From Euptelea pleiosperma (lineage: Eukaryota > Streptophyta > Magnoliopsida > Ranunculales > Eupteleaceae): a stretch of 64,000 nucleotides of DNA. The position numbers and the translations under genes were made by a program. Where the stretch lies: NCBI GenBank assembly GCA_035048495.1, contig CM068547.1, forward strand, positions 6,475,700 through 6,539,699, written 5' to 3'. Below, piece after piece: positions 1-10,096 of this stretch (positions are counted from its first letter, which is position 1; every line of letters starts with the position of its first letter). The notes under the pieces are model-generated. The model saw only the letters and a list, made by a program, of their open reading frames with translations, was not told the DNA's origin and searched no databases.

Positions 1-1665
1 GTACCTATTGCTCATCGGAAGGGTGTTCGGAACTGTGTTACCAAGCACCCTATTTCTCACTTTGTTTCCTATCAACAGCTCTCACCATCCTACAGGGCAT
101 TTGCTACTTCCCTATCCAGTGTCGCTCTGCCATCCGGTGTCTCAGATGCCCTCAGCCAGCCTCAGTGGAAAGCAGCCATGCTAGAGGAGATGGCAGCTCT
201 AGAAAAGAATGGTACTTGGGATTTGGTTCCATTGCCTAGAGGAAAGAAACCCGTGGGGTGCAAGTGGGTATATACAGTAAAATACAAAGCAGATGGAAGT
301 ATCGACAGGTACAAGGCCCGTCTCGTTGCAAAAGGGTACACACAGACTTATGGGATTGACTACCAGGAGACGTTTGCTCCAGTGGCCAAGATGAACTCAG
401 TTCGAGTTCTGTTATCTCTCGCGGCAAACTTTTCTTGGCCCCTCCACCAGTTGGATGTCAAGAATGCCTTCCTCCATGGTGATCTAGAGGAAGAGGTCTA
501 CATGACAGGTCCTCCGGGGTTCAGTCCGACTGGGAGTAAGGAACTTGTATGCAGACTGAAGAAAGCCTTGTATGGGCTTAAACAGTCACCAAGGGCTTGG
601 TTCGAGAGGTTCAGTTCCGCAGTCAAGAAGATTGGCTACTCGCAGAGTCAGGCGGACCACACTCTCTTCATTAAGAGAAGTCAAGGTCGTCTTACTGCTC
701 TTATTGTATATGTGGATGATATCGTGGTCACAGGAGATGACCCAGATGAGGTTTGTAGATTGAAAAAATACCTCGGCACAGAGTTCGAAATCAAGGATCT
801 GGGAACTTTGAGATACTTTCTGGGCATTGAGGTTGCTAGGTCAAAGCAGGGTGTGTTTATCTCACAGAGAAAGTATGTACTTGATCTCCTTCGAGAGTCA
901 GGAAACTTGGGAGCTAAACCAGCCGATACGCCTATAGAGCAGCAACATCGGCTTAATCCTGTTGATGGGGATCCCATTGCTGATGCAGGCCAGTTCCAGA
1001 GACTTGTTGGGCGTCTCATCTACCTTTCACTGACACGACCAGATATTGCATACGCAGTCAGTGTCATCAGTCAGTTCATGCATGCCCCTCGCTCTCCACA
1101 TCTTGAGGCAGTACACCGAGTGTTACGCTATCTTAAGGGGGCTCCAGGGAAGGGTCTCCTGTTTAGTAAGAATGGACACCTGCGAGTTGAAGCTTATACA
1201 GACGCTGACTGGGCAGGTTCAGTCACTGACAGACGTTCCACATCAGGGTACTGCACGTATGTGGGAGGTAATCTGGTGTCTTGGCGCAGCAAGAAGCAAC
1301 CAGTTGTCGCCCGCTCCAGTGCCGAAGCAGAGTACCGTTCTATGGCTCATGGTGTATGTGAGCTTCTATGGTTGAAGACTATGCTCAGTGAGCTCGGATA
1401 TCCTGTCAAAGGGTCTATGCAACTGTATTGTGACAATAAAGCAGCCATCAGCATTGCTCATAATCCAGTTCAACACGACAGGACAAAGCACATTGAGGTA
1501 GACCGTCACTTCATCAAAGAAAAACTTGGTCAGGGACTTATTTGCACACCGTATGTCCATACTGCTGATCAAGTTGCAGATGTGTTAACTAAAGGTGTTA
1601 CTAAAGGGATCTTAGAGCACCTGTTATCCAAGCTGGGCATGATAGATATCTTCGCACCAGCTTGA
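1..1665 (+). CDS. Ty1/copia retrotransposon polyprotein, C-terminal part (reverse transcriptase and RNase H), 5' end outside window
   Basis: The frame is open from base 1, so the first Met at 178 is internal and not a start. The product is the end of a copia Pol polyprotein, which reverse-transcribes element RNA in virus-like particles. The reverse transcriptase shows WKAAMLEEM, then LDVKNAFLHGDLEEEVYM, then the catalytic YVDD in LIVYVDDIVVTGDD. The RNase H part has [39 protein letters not shown] and [16 protein letters not shown], and ends in a TKGV segment. No stop or frameshift interrupts 555 codons, so this copy looks young. The stop is followed within a few bases by a polypurine tract and an LTR. 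Gag, protease and most of integrase lie to the left of the window. Confidence 0.96.
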   Translation, partial: VPIAHRKGVRNCVTKHPISHFVSYQQLSPSYRAFATSLSSVALPSGVSDALSQPQWKAAMLEEMAALEKNGTWDLVPLPRGKKPVGCKWVYTVKYKADGSIDRYKARLVAKGYTQTYGIDYQETFAPVAKMNSVRVLLSLAANFSWPLHQLDVKNAFLHGDLEEEVYMTGPPGFSPTGSKELVCRLKKALYGLKQSPRAWFERFSSAVKKIGYSQSQADHTLFIKRSQGRLTALIVYVDDIVVTGDDPDEVCRLKKYLGTEFEIKDLGTLRYFLGIEVARSKQGVFISQRKYVLDLLRESGNLGAKPADTPIEQQHRLNPVDGDPIADAGQFQRLVGRLIYLSLTRPDIAYAVSVISQFMHAPRSPHLEAVHRVLRYLKGAPGKGLLFSKNGHLRVEAYTDADWAGSVTDRRSTSGYCTYVGGNLVSWRSKKQPVVARSSAEAEYRSMAHGVCELLWLKTMLSELGYPVKGSMQLYCDNKAAISIAHNPVQHDRTKHIEVDRHFIKEKLGQGLICTPYVHTADQVADVLTKGVTKGILEHLLSKLGMIDIFAPA

Positions 1666-1671
1666 GGGGGA
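1664..1671 (+). other. Polypurine tract of the copia element
   Basis: GAGGGGGA overlaps the pol stop codon and ends one base before the LTR. This is the usual site of plus-strand DNA priming. The minus-strand elements ending at 19298 and 60324 carry the matching CTCC(C)CCTCAAG on this strand. Confidence 0.8.
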
Positions 1672-1672
1672 G

Positions 1673-1882
1673 TGTAGTCAGGGACCTACTTGTAATATCT
1701 TATATTCTACAGGGGGCCCTTGTAATATTGTAAAACTTCACTTAATATATATATTGGGTGAAATTGTGTAGGCTATTCTAAGCTCTACACGATTTCTCCT
1801 CTTTCCCCAATTCTCTTCTCCTCTCCTCTCTTCCATCTCTAACCCTAATCTCTTATTCTGGTTACGATCCAAGATTACAACA
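1673..1882 (+). repeat. 3' LTR of the copia element (about 210 bp)
   Basis: It begins TGTAGTCAGG directly after the polypurine tract and ends ...ATTACAACA, giving the expected TG...CA ends. It holds a CT-rich leader-like stretch and an AACCCTAA box. The 5' LTR is outside the window, so the right boundary comes from end motifs only. Confidence 0.7.
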
Positions 1883-2944
1883 TATATTTCATGTTTTAAT
1901 AGTCAGATTTTTATGTTAAAGAAAAAAAAACATTACACTCTGTTTTACACTTTATTACAGTTCTAAATTTCAATCCAAAAAAGGGTGTAGTTACACCGAT
2001 TTCAGTTCATAGATCTTATACCTGTTGACTTCTAAATTCTAGACTTGTCTACACCCTTTTTAACACCCAATTCAGACCCCATTTGACACCACAAACCAGA
2101 CCCTAAATTACACCCATTTCAGACCTGAAATCAGTCCTTAAACCTACCCATTTGACACTGGAAATCCATCTGTTTGTAGACCTGAAAACGTGTTCAAAAC
2201 CTAACCCAAAAAGGCTTCTAATCCAACCCAAATCTTGACCTAAACCCAACCAACGATTCTCATCATAACCAGTCACGTTTTCAGCCTACAACTCCTCCAA
2301 AATCTCACTCAAAACCATCCCTATCAAACAAAATGCATCATCGATCAAGCTAATGCTCGTGTCGACAAGAAGCAACGACAACCACTAGATGCATGCAAAC
2401 CATTGTTAAATATGGTATAGAAATGAAGAAAAACAAAGAAAGAGAAAACGTGAATCAAAGGAAAAAAAATTAAACTCCAAAACAGAGAGCAAAAAACCCA
2501 TGAAATCAAACAAAAAGAAAACCAATGGAGAGCAAGGTAGATAGAGAATGAGAGGGAGGGATAGAAATCATACCTCCGTGGGCTGAGGGAGTCCGGTGAG
2601 AAGGTTGCGCTGTTAGCGAGAGAAGATTTTTGAGAAATCTCTTTTAGGGTTTGAAATCAAGAGAATATGTGTTTTTGTTGAAGCTCTTTTATTCATCTTC
2701 AAGGGCAGTTTTGCCATATCGGAAAATTTTGGGGGACAATTTTGGTCAAAACAAAAAAAATCATAAATGAAAATCACTTACCACGTTAAGTGATTAATCA
2801 CTGAATAAGCGATAAGTTACCTTGGGCTGGCTGAAAAAAATCACTCAATATTCAGTTGTTTTTAGCATTCAGCACTGATTTTACTTTTTACCAAACGTGT
2901 GTTTATTTTCAAAAATGTCTGAAAACTACGAATTTCAGATTTAA
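1883..2944. other. Gene-free stretch; possible minus-strand leader exon and MITE remnant
   Basis: No coding region is supported. Around 2572-2640 the minus strand reads AACCCTAAAAGAG, a pyrimidine-rich leader, then CCACGGAG followed by GTATGA. That resembles a plant 5' UTR exon with a splice donor, but no coding exon follows. Bases 2770-2975 look like the end of a hAT-type MITE (TTAACAAACAGCCCC). Confidence 0.35.
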
Positions 2945-2969
2945 GTGCTTGATTTTCAGTTTAACAAAC

Positions 2970-3148
2970 AGCCCCTATGTCCAATAGCGCCTTTGGACTA
3001 TTCTCCATGTGGCAGTGTGATGCCTTTGAGAATTGAGGGTGGATCCTATGTAAATGACTTCGTTTTGCATGCTGTTGTGCCCTATGCAAGGAAGAGGAAT
3101 AGTAGGATCTTTGACAACAAATATGGAGAGTCAGGAGATGTCATTATG
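2970..3148 (+). pseudogene. Unrecognised exon-like segment
   Basis: A frame of about 60 codons is bounded by a possible acceptor (AACAAACAG) and a possible donor (ATGAAG followed by GTCAAG). Its middle reads GGSYVNDFVLHAVVPYARK with a protein-like composition. I do not recognise the family and see no partner exons. The acceptor coincides with what looks like the end of a MITE, so it may be a captured gene fragment or chance. It does not resemble any part of the SPA family that follows. Confidence 0.25.
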
Positions 3149-3715
3149 AAGGTCAAGGCTTTGCTGTTCCTCTTTTGAAGACTTTAAAGCACTGAGGTTC
3201 GAGAATTTTGTATTTAGATGGGAGGAGCTTTTGTATAGCCTTCGATAGACCTCTGTTTTTATTTTTTATTTTTTGGGTGCTTGGAGCCCATATCTCGCTC
3301 TCTCTAGCTCTTTTCTGTTTTTACTCTCTGTACAGTGGGCCCCCTTTTTCTCTTTTATACAGTTTACGTCATCAATTTTTTATTCTTTTATAAACATTGA
3401 ATTTCATCAACATTTCTAGAATTCTTTTGAGAAAATTATTACAAGAAAAGGCGAGCTTCTTGCTAGACATCTAATTTGTCAAGAGACACATCAGTCTTGT
3501 AATATGTTTTTTACACTTGAGGAATGGTCACATCAGGATGGTGACATACATATAGCCATATAGGGCAATCAGTAAACACGATTTGGTTTCCATACATGGG
3601 AGAGATCTCTTTGGCCATAGTTGAGCCGATTAGATTTTTCCTTACCATCCATTCTATTTGCATTCTTCTAGGTGAGGAAAAAATGTTGAACAGTCTAGGG
3701 ATCAGATGGTTTAAT
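3149..3715. other. Gene-free stretch
   Basis: AT-rich DNA with T-runs. Nothing recognisable. Confidence 0.4.
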
Positions 3716-3939
3716 TTATCCTGTCAGGTAACTATGACATGGGAGTTACTCTTGGGGAAACCATCAAATGGTGGGTACCAAGCCCTACAGGGAGGTGCTA
3801 CATGTACAGCACAGATAGGCAGGATATTTATCCTGTCGGGTTACGATGACATGGAGTTATCCTTGGGGGAAACCATCAAATGGTGGGTACCAAGCCCTAC
3901 AGGGAGGTGCTACATGTACAGCACAGATAGGCAGGATGA
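3716..3939 (+). repeat. Tandem duplication, two copies of about 112 bp
   Basis: Copy 1 (3716-3827) and copy 2 (3828-3939) share CATCAAATGGTGGGTACCAA and the following 50 or so bases without change. They differ at a few positions near their left ends. The open frame across them is a by-product of the repeat. Confidence 0.85.
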
Positions 3940-4083
3940 TTTCTTCCTGTACTTTCTTGAATACTCTTTGTCCTTCATTCAAACACAGACTATTGCTTGA
4001 GGAATTTGGTTTCTTCCCTCCTGCAAGTTTCATTGTAGAAGATGAAAATAAGCATATGTAATGCAATTCTATTCTTCGTACAG

Positions 4084-5743
4084 AGAAAATGTATTGGCAA
4101 AATCAGGAATATTGCCAATGTCTGCTGTGTTCAGTTCTCTGCTCACTCCTCCCATTTGTTGGCTTTCGGATCTGCTGATTACAAGACCTACTGCTATGAT
4201 CTTCGAAATACAAATATCCCTTGGTGTACATTGGTCGGGCACGGAAAAGCTGTTAGCTATGTGAAGTTCTTAGACTCAGAGACCCTTGTTTCTGCATCCA
4301 CTGATAACACACTAAAGCTCTGGGATCTCAACAAAACCAATTCTAGTGGGCTGTCTACTAGTGCCTGCAGCTTAACCTTTACTGGTCATACTAATGAAAA
4401 GGTTAGTCTCTCTATCATTAGTGCTTATGGCTTTCAGTCTAGGTAAAAGCTCTGGTCTATCTTTTTAACTGTTTGCCTTTTGCTTCCTCAGAACTTTGTG
4501 GGCTTATCTGTTTCTGATGGATATATAGCATGTGGTTCTGAAACAAACGAGGTACATCTGTTTATCTTGACTGAGTTCAATGTTTTTTTAATTTGAATGG
4601 GGATGTTCACCAGCCAGTTATTTATACTGTTCATGGTCTATAAATGGCTTACTTGTGCACATAGCACACATGTAGGGGGGCTGGACCCACCATTTGAGGG
4701 GTCCTGCCTAGGTAATCCCCAGAAATAAAATGGTGTATTGACCACAACCATATGAGTTATGGATTTGATCCTGGACTGTTCATCATATCCTTTCCAGACC
4801 TTCCAACAGTATTATATATACTATGTTTAGGTCAGGAGGTTCTTGTGTCCAACCTCCACCCAGCCTTCTTTTTCCTTACAAATATGTTTGCAGCATAGTC
4901 ACAAAGTCGGGATTCAGCAAACAATCGGCAAGGGGTCAAGTCGGGAAAATTCGGATAAATTCGGTAAAAATCGGCTGAAATCGGCAAAAATAAACAAGTA
5001 TATTATGTCATTTTTCAAGTTAGAAAGGTTGTTTTTAACAAAACACATTTATATGATGAAAAACACATCTATAATTCCATAATAATAAGTCATAAGTCAT
5101 AAGCATCATATATCATTCATAATTCCAAAAATCGGCAAAATCAGAATCAAAAGGGGCAAAAAATGGGTCTCGGTCGATAAATCGGCAAAATTCGGCAAAA
5201 TCGCTGATTAATCGCCTAGTTTTTTTATTAATCGGAGATTTTACCGTTTTTGCCGATTATTCGGCGATTGATTCGTGAATTCAAAAAATCGGAGATTTTT
5301 GGAGATTTTTTAAAAAATTCGGAGATTTTTGTGACTAGGGTTTGCAGAGGTGTCAGGACCCACCATACGATAGATCCCACCTTGGGATCTCCTAGGTTAA
5401 GAACCAACTCGATTGGATGATACTAACATCCAATATATCGTATGCTTTTGGACAATTTATATATATGAAATGGCTCGAGAATAGATGGTTCAAAGTCCTC
5501 CGTGATTGAAGAAATAGGATGGAGTCTCTTAACCCTTTCTGGTCTTGTCAGGTTTATGCTTATTATAGATCTCTCCCTATGCCAATCACTTCGCACAAAT
5601 TTGGTTCCACTGATCCTATTTCGGGGCAAGAGACGGGTGATGACAATGGACAGTTTGTCTCCAGTGTGTGTTGGAGACGGAAGTCAAACATGGTTGTTGC
5701 TGCCAACTCTAGTGGGAGTATAAAACTGTTGCAGATGGTGTAA
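4084..5743 (+). CDS. SPA1-like WD40-repeat protein, last three exons (5' part outside window or lost)
   Basis: Exons are 4084-4401, 4492-4551 and 5552-5743, all phase 0, joined by GT-AG introns, giving 189 codons plus a TAA stop. The product is the C-terminal WD40 propeller of a SPA (SUPPRESSOR OF PHYA-105) protein. SPA proteins partner the E3 ligase COP1 in the nucleus to degrade light-response factors. Exon 1 carries [49 protein letters not shown] and [13 protein letters not shown]. Exon 2 carries [17 protein letters not shown]. Exon 3 carries [19 protein letters not shown] and ends in IKLLQMV, as in the family. No disablement is visible. The kinase-like, coiled-coil and first WD40 parts are absent from 1-4083. 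Either the upstream intron exceeds 4 kb and contains the copia element, or the gene is 5'-truncated. COP1 itself is less likely given the SPA-type C-terminus. Confidence 0.9.
4894..5339. mobile_element. hAT-like MITE with iterated ATCGGCAAAA motif, in last SPA intron
   Basis: The ends CATAGTCACAAA and TTTGTGACTAGG are inverted repeats with one mismatch. They are flanked by identical 8-bp copies of GTTTGCAG (4886-4893 and 5340-5347). The 446-bp interior is mostly variants of AATCGGCAAAA on the left and its reverse complement, plus TCGGAGATTTTT, on the right. No transposase is encoded. Confidence 0.85.
5349..5412. repeat. Dispersed repeat similar to 29005-29075
   Basis: Both places carry a related string built from AGGA(C/T)-ACCC, ATGATAGATCCC, then GGGATCTCCTAGG or a variant, then AA-TTAACC. 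It is probably a fragment of an unclassified repeat family. Confidence 0.5.
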
Positions 5744-7055
5744 GGAAGGGGGAACCTTCTCTACAATGAACCAAGTAAAACACAGAAACCTACTAAAGGG
5801 TTTTCATTCAGCTTTTTTATCCCAAAGACTGGTACTGCTCTAGACCTTTTGGGGTTGGACAGTGTGTGGCCTGCCAGAAGCCCTGAGAAGTTGGAGGAGA
5901 AGCAGACAAGAACTAAGCTATCAGGTACCCTTGTATTTCAACTGGACTGCTGTTTGGTCTCAGCTTCATCCAGTTTTACTCACCCCAAAAGCAAAGACCT
6001 GAGCTACAATGGGGTTGGCCCAATAGCTCACTTGAACTTTGTATCTCGAGTGCAAGGTATGAAGTTTGAATCTAGCTATCTCATCCAAAAGAGAAAGGGT
6101 TGATTCTGCAGAATCCCTTGTGGTTTTCTATTACAGTGATGGAAGTTAAAATCTGAAGGGACTCCAACAAGCAATGTGGATGCAAGATTTTTGGGGCTTG
6201 AACTTCCCCCCTGCAAGTTACCAGAGGCTTAAAAACAGAGGATGCTGTTAGCAGGACTTGGAAAGGTCTCCGGGACACAGCCGAAGCTCTTGCCAGGCAA
6301 AGATGGTCACAGGATCAGGGTTTGCAAGACAGATGAGCTGGTGGTAACAAACAAAGAAGTTGGTGGGCAGCAGATTCTATTTGAACATCAGAAACCCAAC
6401 CACGAAGAGGCGGAGATTGAGAGCTAGGGTCCATGGTCAGTCTTTATGATCAGTCAACTGTACATCTATGTCGACGAGCTATGCATTACTTCAAGTTTTC
6501 AGGGAAGGAGATGCGTTTTTAACAGGGGGTGTTTGTTCATAAGATTGTACATGCATTGTTGCACCTCACCAATTCAAGATAGTTCTCCATTGAAATGTAT
6601 CTAAACAAATTATTGTCGAAAGTATAACACCCATCTAGGGTTATTTACATAGAAATGCCATCAGATTTTATAACTTTAGCAAAATGTCCATGTTGATGTC
6701 AACAGTGTTGGTTTCCAGATCTTAACAGTTGTTGCCACTTTAAGAAAATCTTGCAATAAACAATCAAGGTTTTTGGTGATTCAATCAGATAAAAATTCTA
6801 ACCGGGGTTTTTTTTTTTGGAGATGTCATGGGTCAGAACCATCAAATGACGAATCCTGGCACCTGGATGTATGCTACATATACACTGCTGAGATTTGTAG
6901 ACCAAATTCATCATCTATAAGACGGTCATGGATTATCCGATCACAAAACCAACTTTCAGTTGTTTGGCATGTTTCAGTACCATGGTTATGGTCTCAGCCG
7001 AGAGTAGGTTGCATTGTTTCTTTTATGATTTTACATTTTCTCATTCTCAGTCACT
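5744..7055. other. SPA 3' flank and intergenic DNA
   Basis: The first few hundred bases may be 3' UTR. Short open frames here (such as 5849-6103 and 6242-6427) have no recognisable motif. Bases 6240-6330 hold a peptide-like stretch (frame with RTWKGLRDTAEALARQ) that is broken by stops and may be an old gene fragment. Confidence 0.35.
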
Positions 7056-7089
7056 AGATCAAGTTGACTCACCCAAGTCAACTTGATCT
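7056..7089. repeat. Perfect 14-bp inverted repeat (hairpin)
   Basis: AGATCAAGTTGACT at 7056-7069 and its exact complement at 7076-7089 are separated by a 6-base loop, CACCCA. No U-run follows. It stands alone in non-coding DNA. Confidence 0.9.
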
Positions 7090-7752
7090 TCGCATAGAAT
7101 GATCCAATGGCCAAGACCGAGTCTTAAAACCATGTGTCTCACTGCTATGATGGTTGTGCCAGTTCTAACAAACCACTACCTTGGTTAGCCCAGTTCCAAG
7201 TTAGTTTGCCCTAGCTCCAAGTCAAATTGGTGAGCTTCTGAATACTGATTGCTTATTTTGTTCACCAAGATAGCTGCAAACCCGACAATATTCTCAGGTT
7301 AAAATATATTTTCTATTGGTAAATAAGGATTTTGGCTTGAACTCAACAATTATAGAGAAATAGCCAACAGTGAAACAGACCTCAGTGAGGTAAAACCAAT
7401 TAAGGAGTAAAAGATAATTGGAGAGTTCTTCAATAGTAAAAACTGGAGCAGTGTCTTTTCTCTGTTACGAAAGAAACACAAAAATAAACCTTTTAGGGGA
7501 GGCAAATAGCCGATCAGTGAGACCTTCAGCTTGCAAAAGCAGTTTCCTTGAGCTACTTCATATGTGGAACTACGGTTTTATGACAAAAGAAACTTCAATG
7601 GAGATACAGCATTAAGCCATATATAGTTACTAGGAAACTCGTTTCCCATTTAAATGGGCATTTCTTAGGAAACTTTTTTCCATTTCTGTTTCGCATTTCT
7701 TGGAAAACTTCTTTGAAAACCCATTTCTTAGATAGATAGAAACTTGTTTTCA

Positions 7753-7754
<2 letters not shown>

Positions 7755-7802
<48 letters not shown>
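7755..7802 (+). repeat. (TC)24 microsatellite
   Basis: Uninterrupted TC dinucleotides over 48 bases. Confidence 0.97.
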
Positions 7803-7806
<4 letters not shown>

Positions 7807-8198
7807 GCCCCCACGCACACAAAATGAACCAATGAGTGCACATAGGGTGAGACTTACCTCTCTTCGTTCGTTTGTCTACATGATAAATCAACATATTTAC
7901 TTTAACCATCATTGCCTACCATTGCTAAAATAAATTAATAAATTAACTGTGATCGATGGGAATGGGGTTTCTTTGTTAGTTATGTTCATTGAGCTAGGAA
8001 AGTAAGGGCCTGTTTGGATCGCCATTTTTAGACTTGAATTTTTTTTTTTCACACGACTTTTTTTCTTCAAAATAACAGATTGTTTGCAAGACCATTTTCT
8101 AAATGTATTCATTTTGTAAAATATAGTTTTAAGCCAAAAAATATTTCTATAAAAATAGTTGATTTCCAAGTAAAAAAAAGACTTTTTTTATAAGTATA

Positions 8199-8617
8199 AG
8201 GGGGTGTTTGGATCGTCATTTTTTGACTTGAAAAAATCTTTTTTCCACAAAAGACTTTTTTCAAAATAATAGATTGTTTGGATGACCATTTTTAATAAAG
8301 TATTTATTCTACAAAAATATATTTTTGAAGTCAAAAAGTCTTTTTATAAAAAATAGCTGAAAGCTGTTTTTCAAGTAAAAAAATATTTTTTTAAAATTTT
8401 GCTAGCTCAATGAACATAATAAACAAAGAAATAGTTTATGATAGAAGTCCCCTTCCTAAAAAATAAAGACATTATATTGGTGGGGCCAACTAAAAGAAGA
8501 TAAAGACATTTTGCATTAATGATGATCCAAACAACCTTATTAAGAAAAACGTACTTTCAGAACAGCCATTTTTCTAAAATAACTATTTTTTGAAAAATGG
8601 CAATCCAAACACCCCCT
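8199..8617. mobile_element. hAT-type MITE (GGGGGTGTTTGGAT ends)
   Basis: AGGGGGTGTTTGGATCG at the left and CAATCCAAACACCCCCT at the right are near-perfect inverted repeats that continue into CATTTTT/AAAAATG. The element is about 419 bp, AT-rich, and has no coding capacity. Confidence 0.8.
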
Positions 8618-8689
8618 AAAATTCATTAAAACAAAAACGACAAAACTATACAAAAGGATTAGATAGTAAGGTTCTCCTGTAGGCTAACT

Positions 8690-9205
8690 CAAAGAAAGAA
8701 AAAAAACAATATACAAGAAATCCATGGGAGAATCAAACATCCCAAAACAAATGAGGTCTCAACGAAAAACGAAATCCTCGAAGAAAAGTCCTTTGCACTC
8801 CATGAACGCCTTTGACCATAAAAATAACAATCATTTAATACTTAGAATAATCGAAGTCAAATCTGCACTTCTTCTTTCGAATACTCTCTGATTCCTCTCC
8901 CTCCATAGCCCTTATACAATTGCAAAAGGAAGCATTTGCCATAAAATCCGCCCTCTAGTTGAAAAAATATTATACTACCAACTGAGACGAAGCTACATGA
9001 AAATGCACAACAATAACATGATTCCAAACTTTGAGAAAAAGAACGACCAAACCTCCCCTGTTACATCGCAATGTAGCAATAAATGATTCACACTGTCTCC
9101 CTGCTATGTTTACACATCGAGCAATAGTCGATAATAATGATCCCTTTAAGTGGTCCAGTGTCAATATCTTTTCCTTCGAAGCCACCCAAACAAAAAATAG
9201 TGTTA
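8690..9205 (-). pseudogene. L1-type LINE 3' fragment (zinc-binding tail of ORF2)
   Basis: The minus strand encodes SKEKILTLDHLK and then a degraded C-x-x-C/H-x-H region with LKVWN, as in the zf-RVT tail of plant L1 ORF2. The DNA is similar to the better-preserved LINE at 12720-13150, for example in the stretch ending CGACCTCTAG or CGCCCTCTAG. It is frameshifted and dead. Confidence 0.65.
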
Positions 9206-9792
9206 TTTAAAATTTGCTAGCTCAATGAACATAATAAACAAAGAAACCTTATTCCCATTGCTACCTATCTATCACTCTCATCAATTATAGTACATTCTCC
9301 ATTAATGATGATCCGAATGACTTTTTTTTTTTTAAGAAAAACACATTTTCAAAAATATATTTTTAGAAAAGTTTATTTTAAATAATTTTTTTTAAATGGC
9401 AATACGAACAGGACCTTTGCCTAAAAAAAACTTTTAATAGAGTAAGTACTTTTTGAAAAAAAAAATGGTCATCCAAACGAAAAAATAATAATTTCCTCCC
9501 TAAGCACAGGATGAAAAGTCAAAAAATTTCCACACATTTATGGTTAGATCAAGTCGGTTCTTCAGTAAAAAGTATATGCAGTGTGACCACAATTCTGAGC
9601 CTCAAAGAAAACCCAAGGGATAGCTGAGGTCAATCCAGGTCCAATTGTTCTGGCCTGTGTTTTGTGATCGTGTGTAACCCATTTTTTGAGCCCATTTTCT
9701 CCGATTTTGTCAAGACTAAAAATAGAACCTGACCGGCTTTTTGAAAAGCAGCAAACTGGTTGAATTTTACAAATAGACCCTTTAATTTTTTT

Positions 9793-10060
9793 AGGGTGGC
9801 GTTATTTGCACACACCTTTTTTTGAGTGATACCCACATTTTATCTGCACATACCCAAAGTTGCGAGGAAAAAAAAAATCGAACGAAGATGAACTCACCAC
9901 CACCGTTCTCTTCTTCTTCACCACTACTACACCACCACCACCACCACTCCCTCCCTCTCTCTCTCTTACCTGGTGGTAGGCGGCAGGCCTCCTCCTCTTA
10001 TTTTCCAGGCAGCCTCCTCTTCCTCTTCTTCTTCTCTGGACGGTTTCCTCTTCCTCCTCC

Positions 10061-10096
<36 letters not shown>

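Larger units (their letters stand above)
8006..9415. mobile_element. Composite hAT-type MITE block (outer ends)
   Basis: The outer end GGGCCTGTTTGGATCGCC at 8006 is matched in inverted form by ATGGCAATACGAACAGGACC ending at 9415, with about four mismatches. Inside are a complete smaller MITE and a LINE fragment. A flanking string (TAGCTCAATGAACATAATAA and the following bases) occurs at about 8402 and 9220, and inverted with mismatches at about 7968-7997. The block is therefore built from duplicated and inverted pieces. I could not read an outer target duplication. Confidence 0.55.

Noticed and set aside
3596..4061. Open frames of 71-134 codons before the SPA exons
   Set aside because: They run through the tandem duplication and repeat the same peptide; no splice logic or family match.
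5849..6427. Short frames downstream of the SPA stop
   Set aside because: Probably 3' UTR or flank; the peptide-like piece near 6240-6330 is broken by stops.
7755..7802. Possible CRISPR-like or regulatory array
   Set aside because: It is a plain TC microsatellite; no spaced repeats of CRISPR type exist anywhere in the window.
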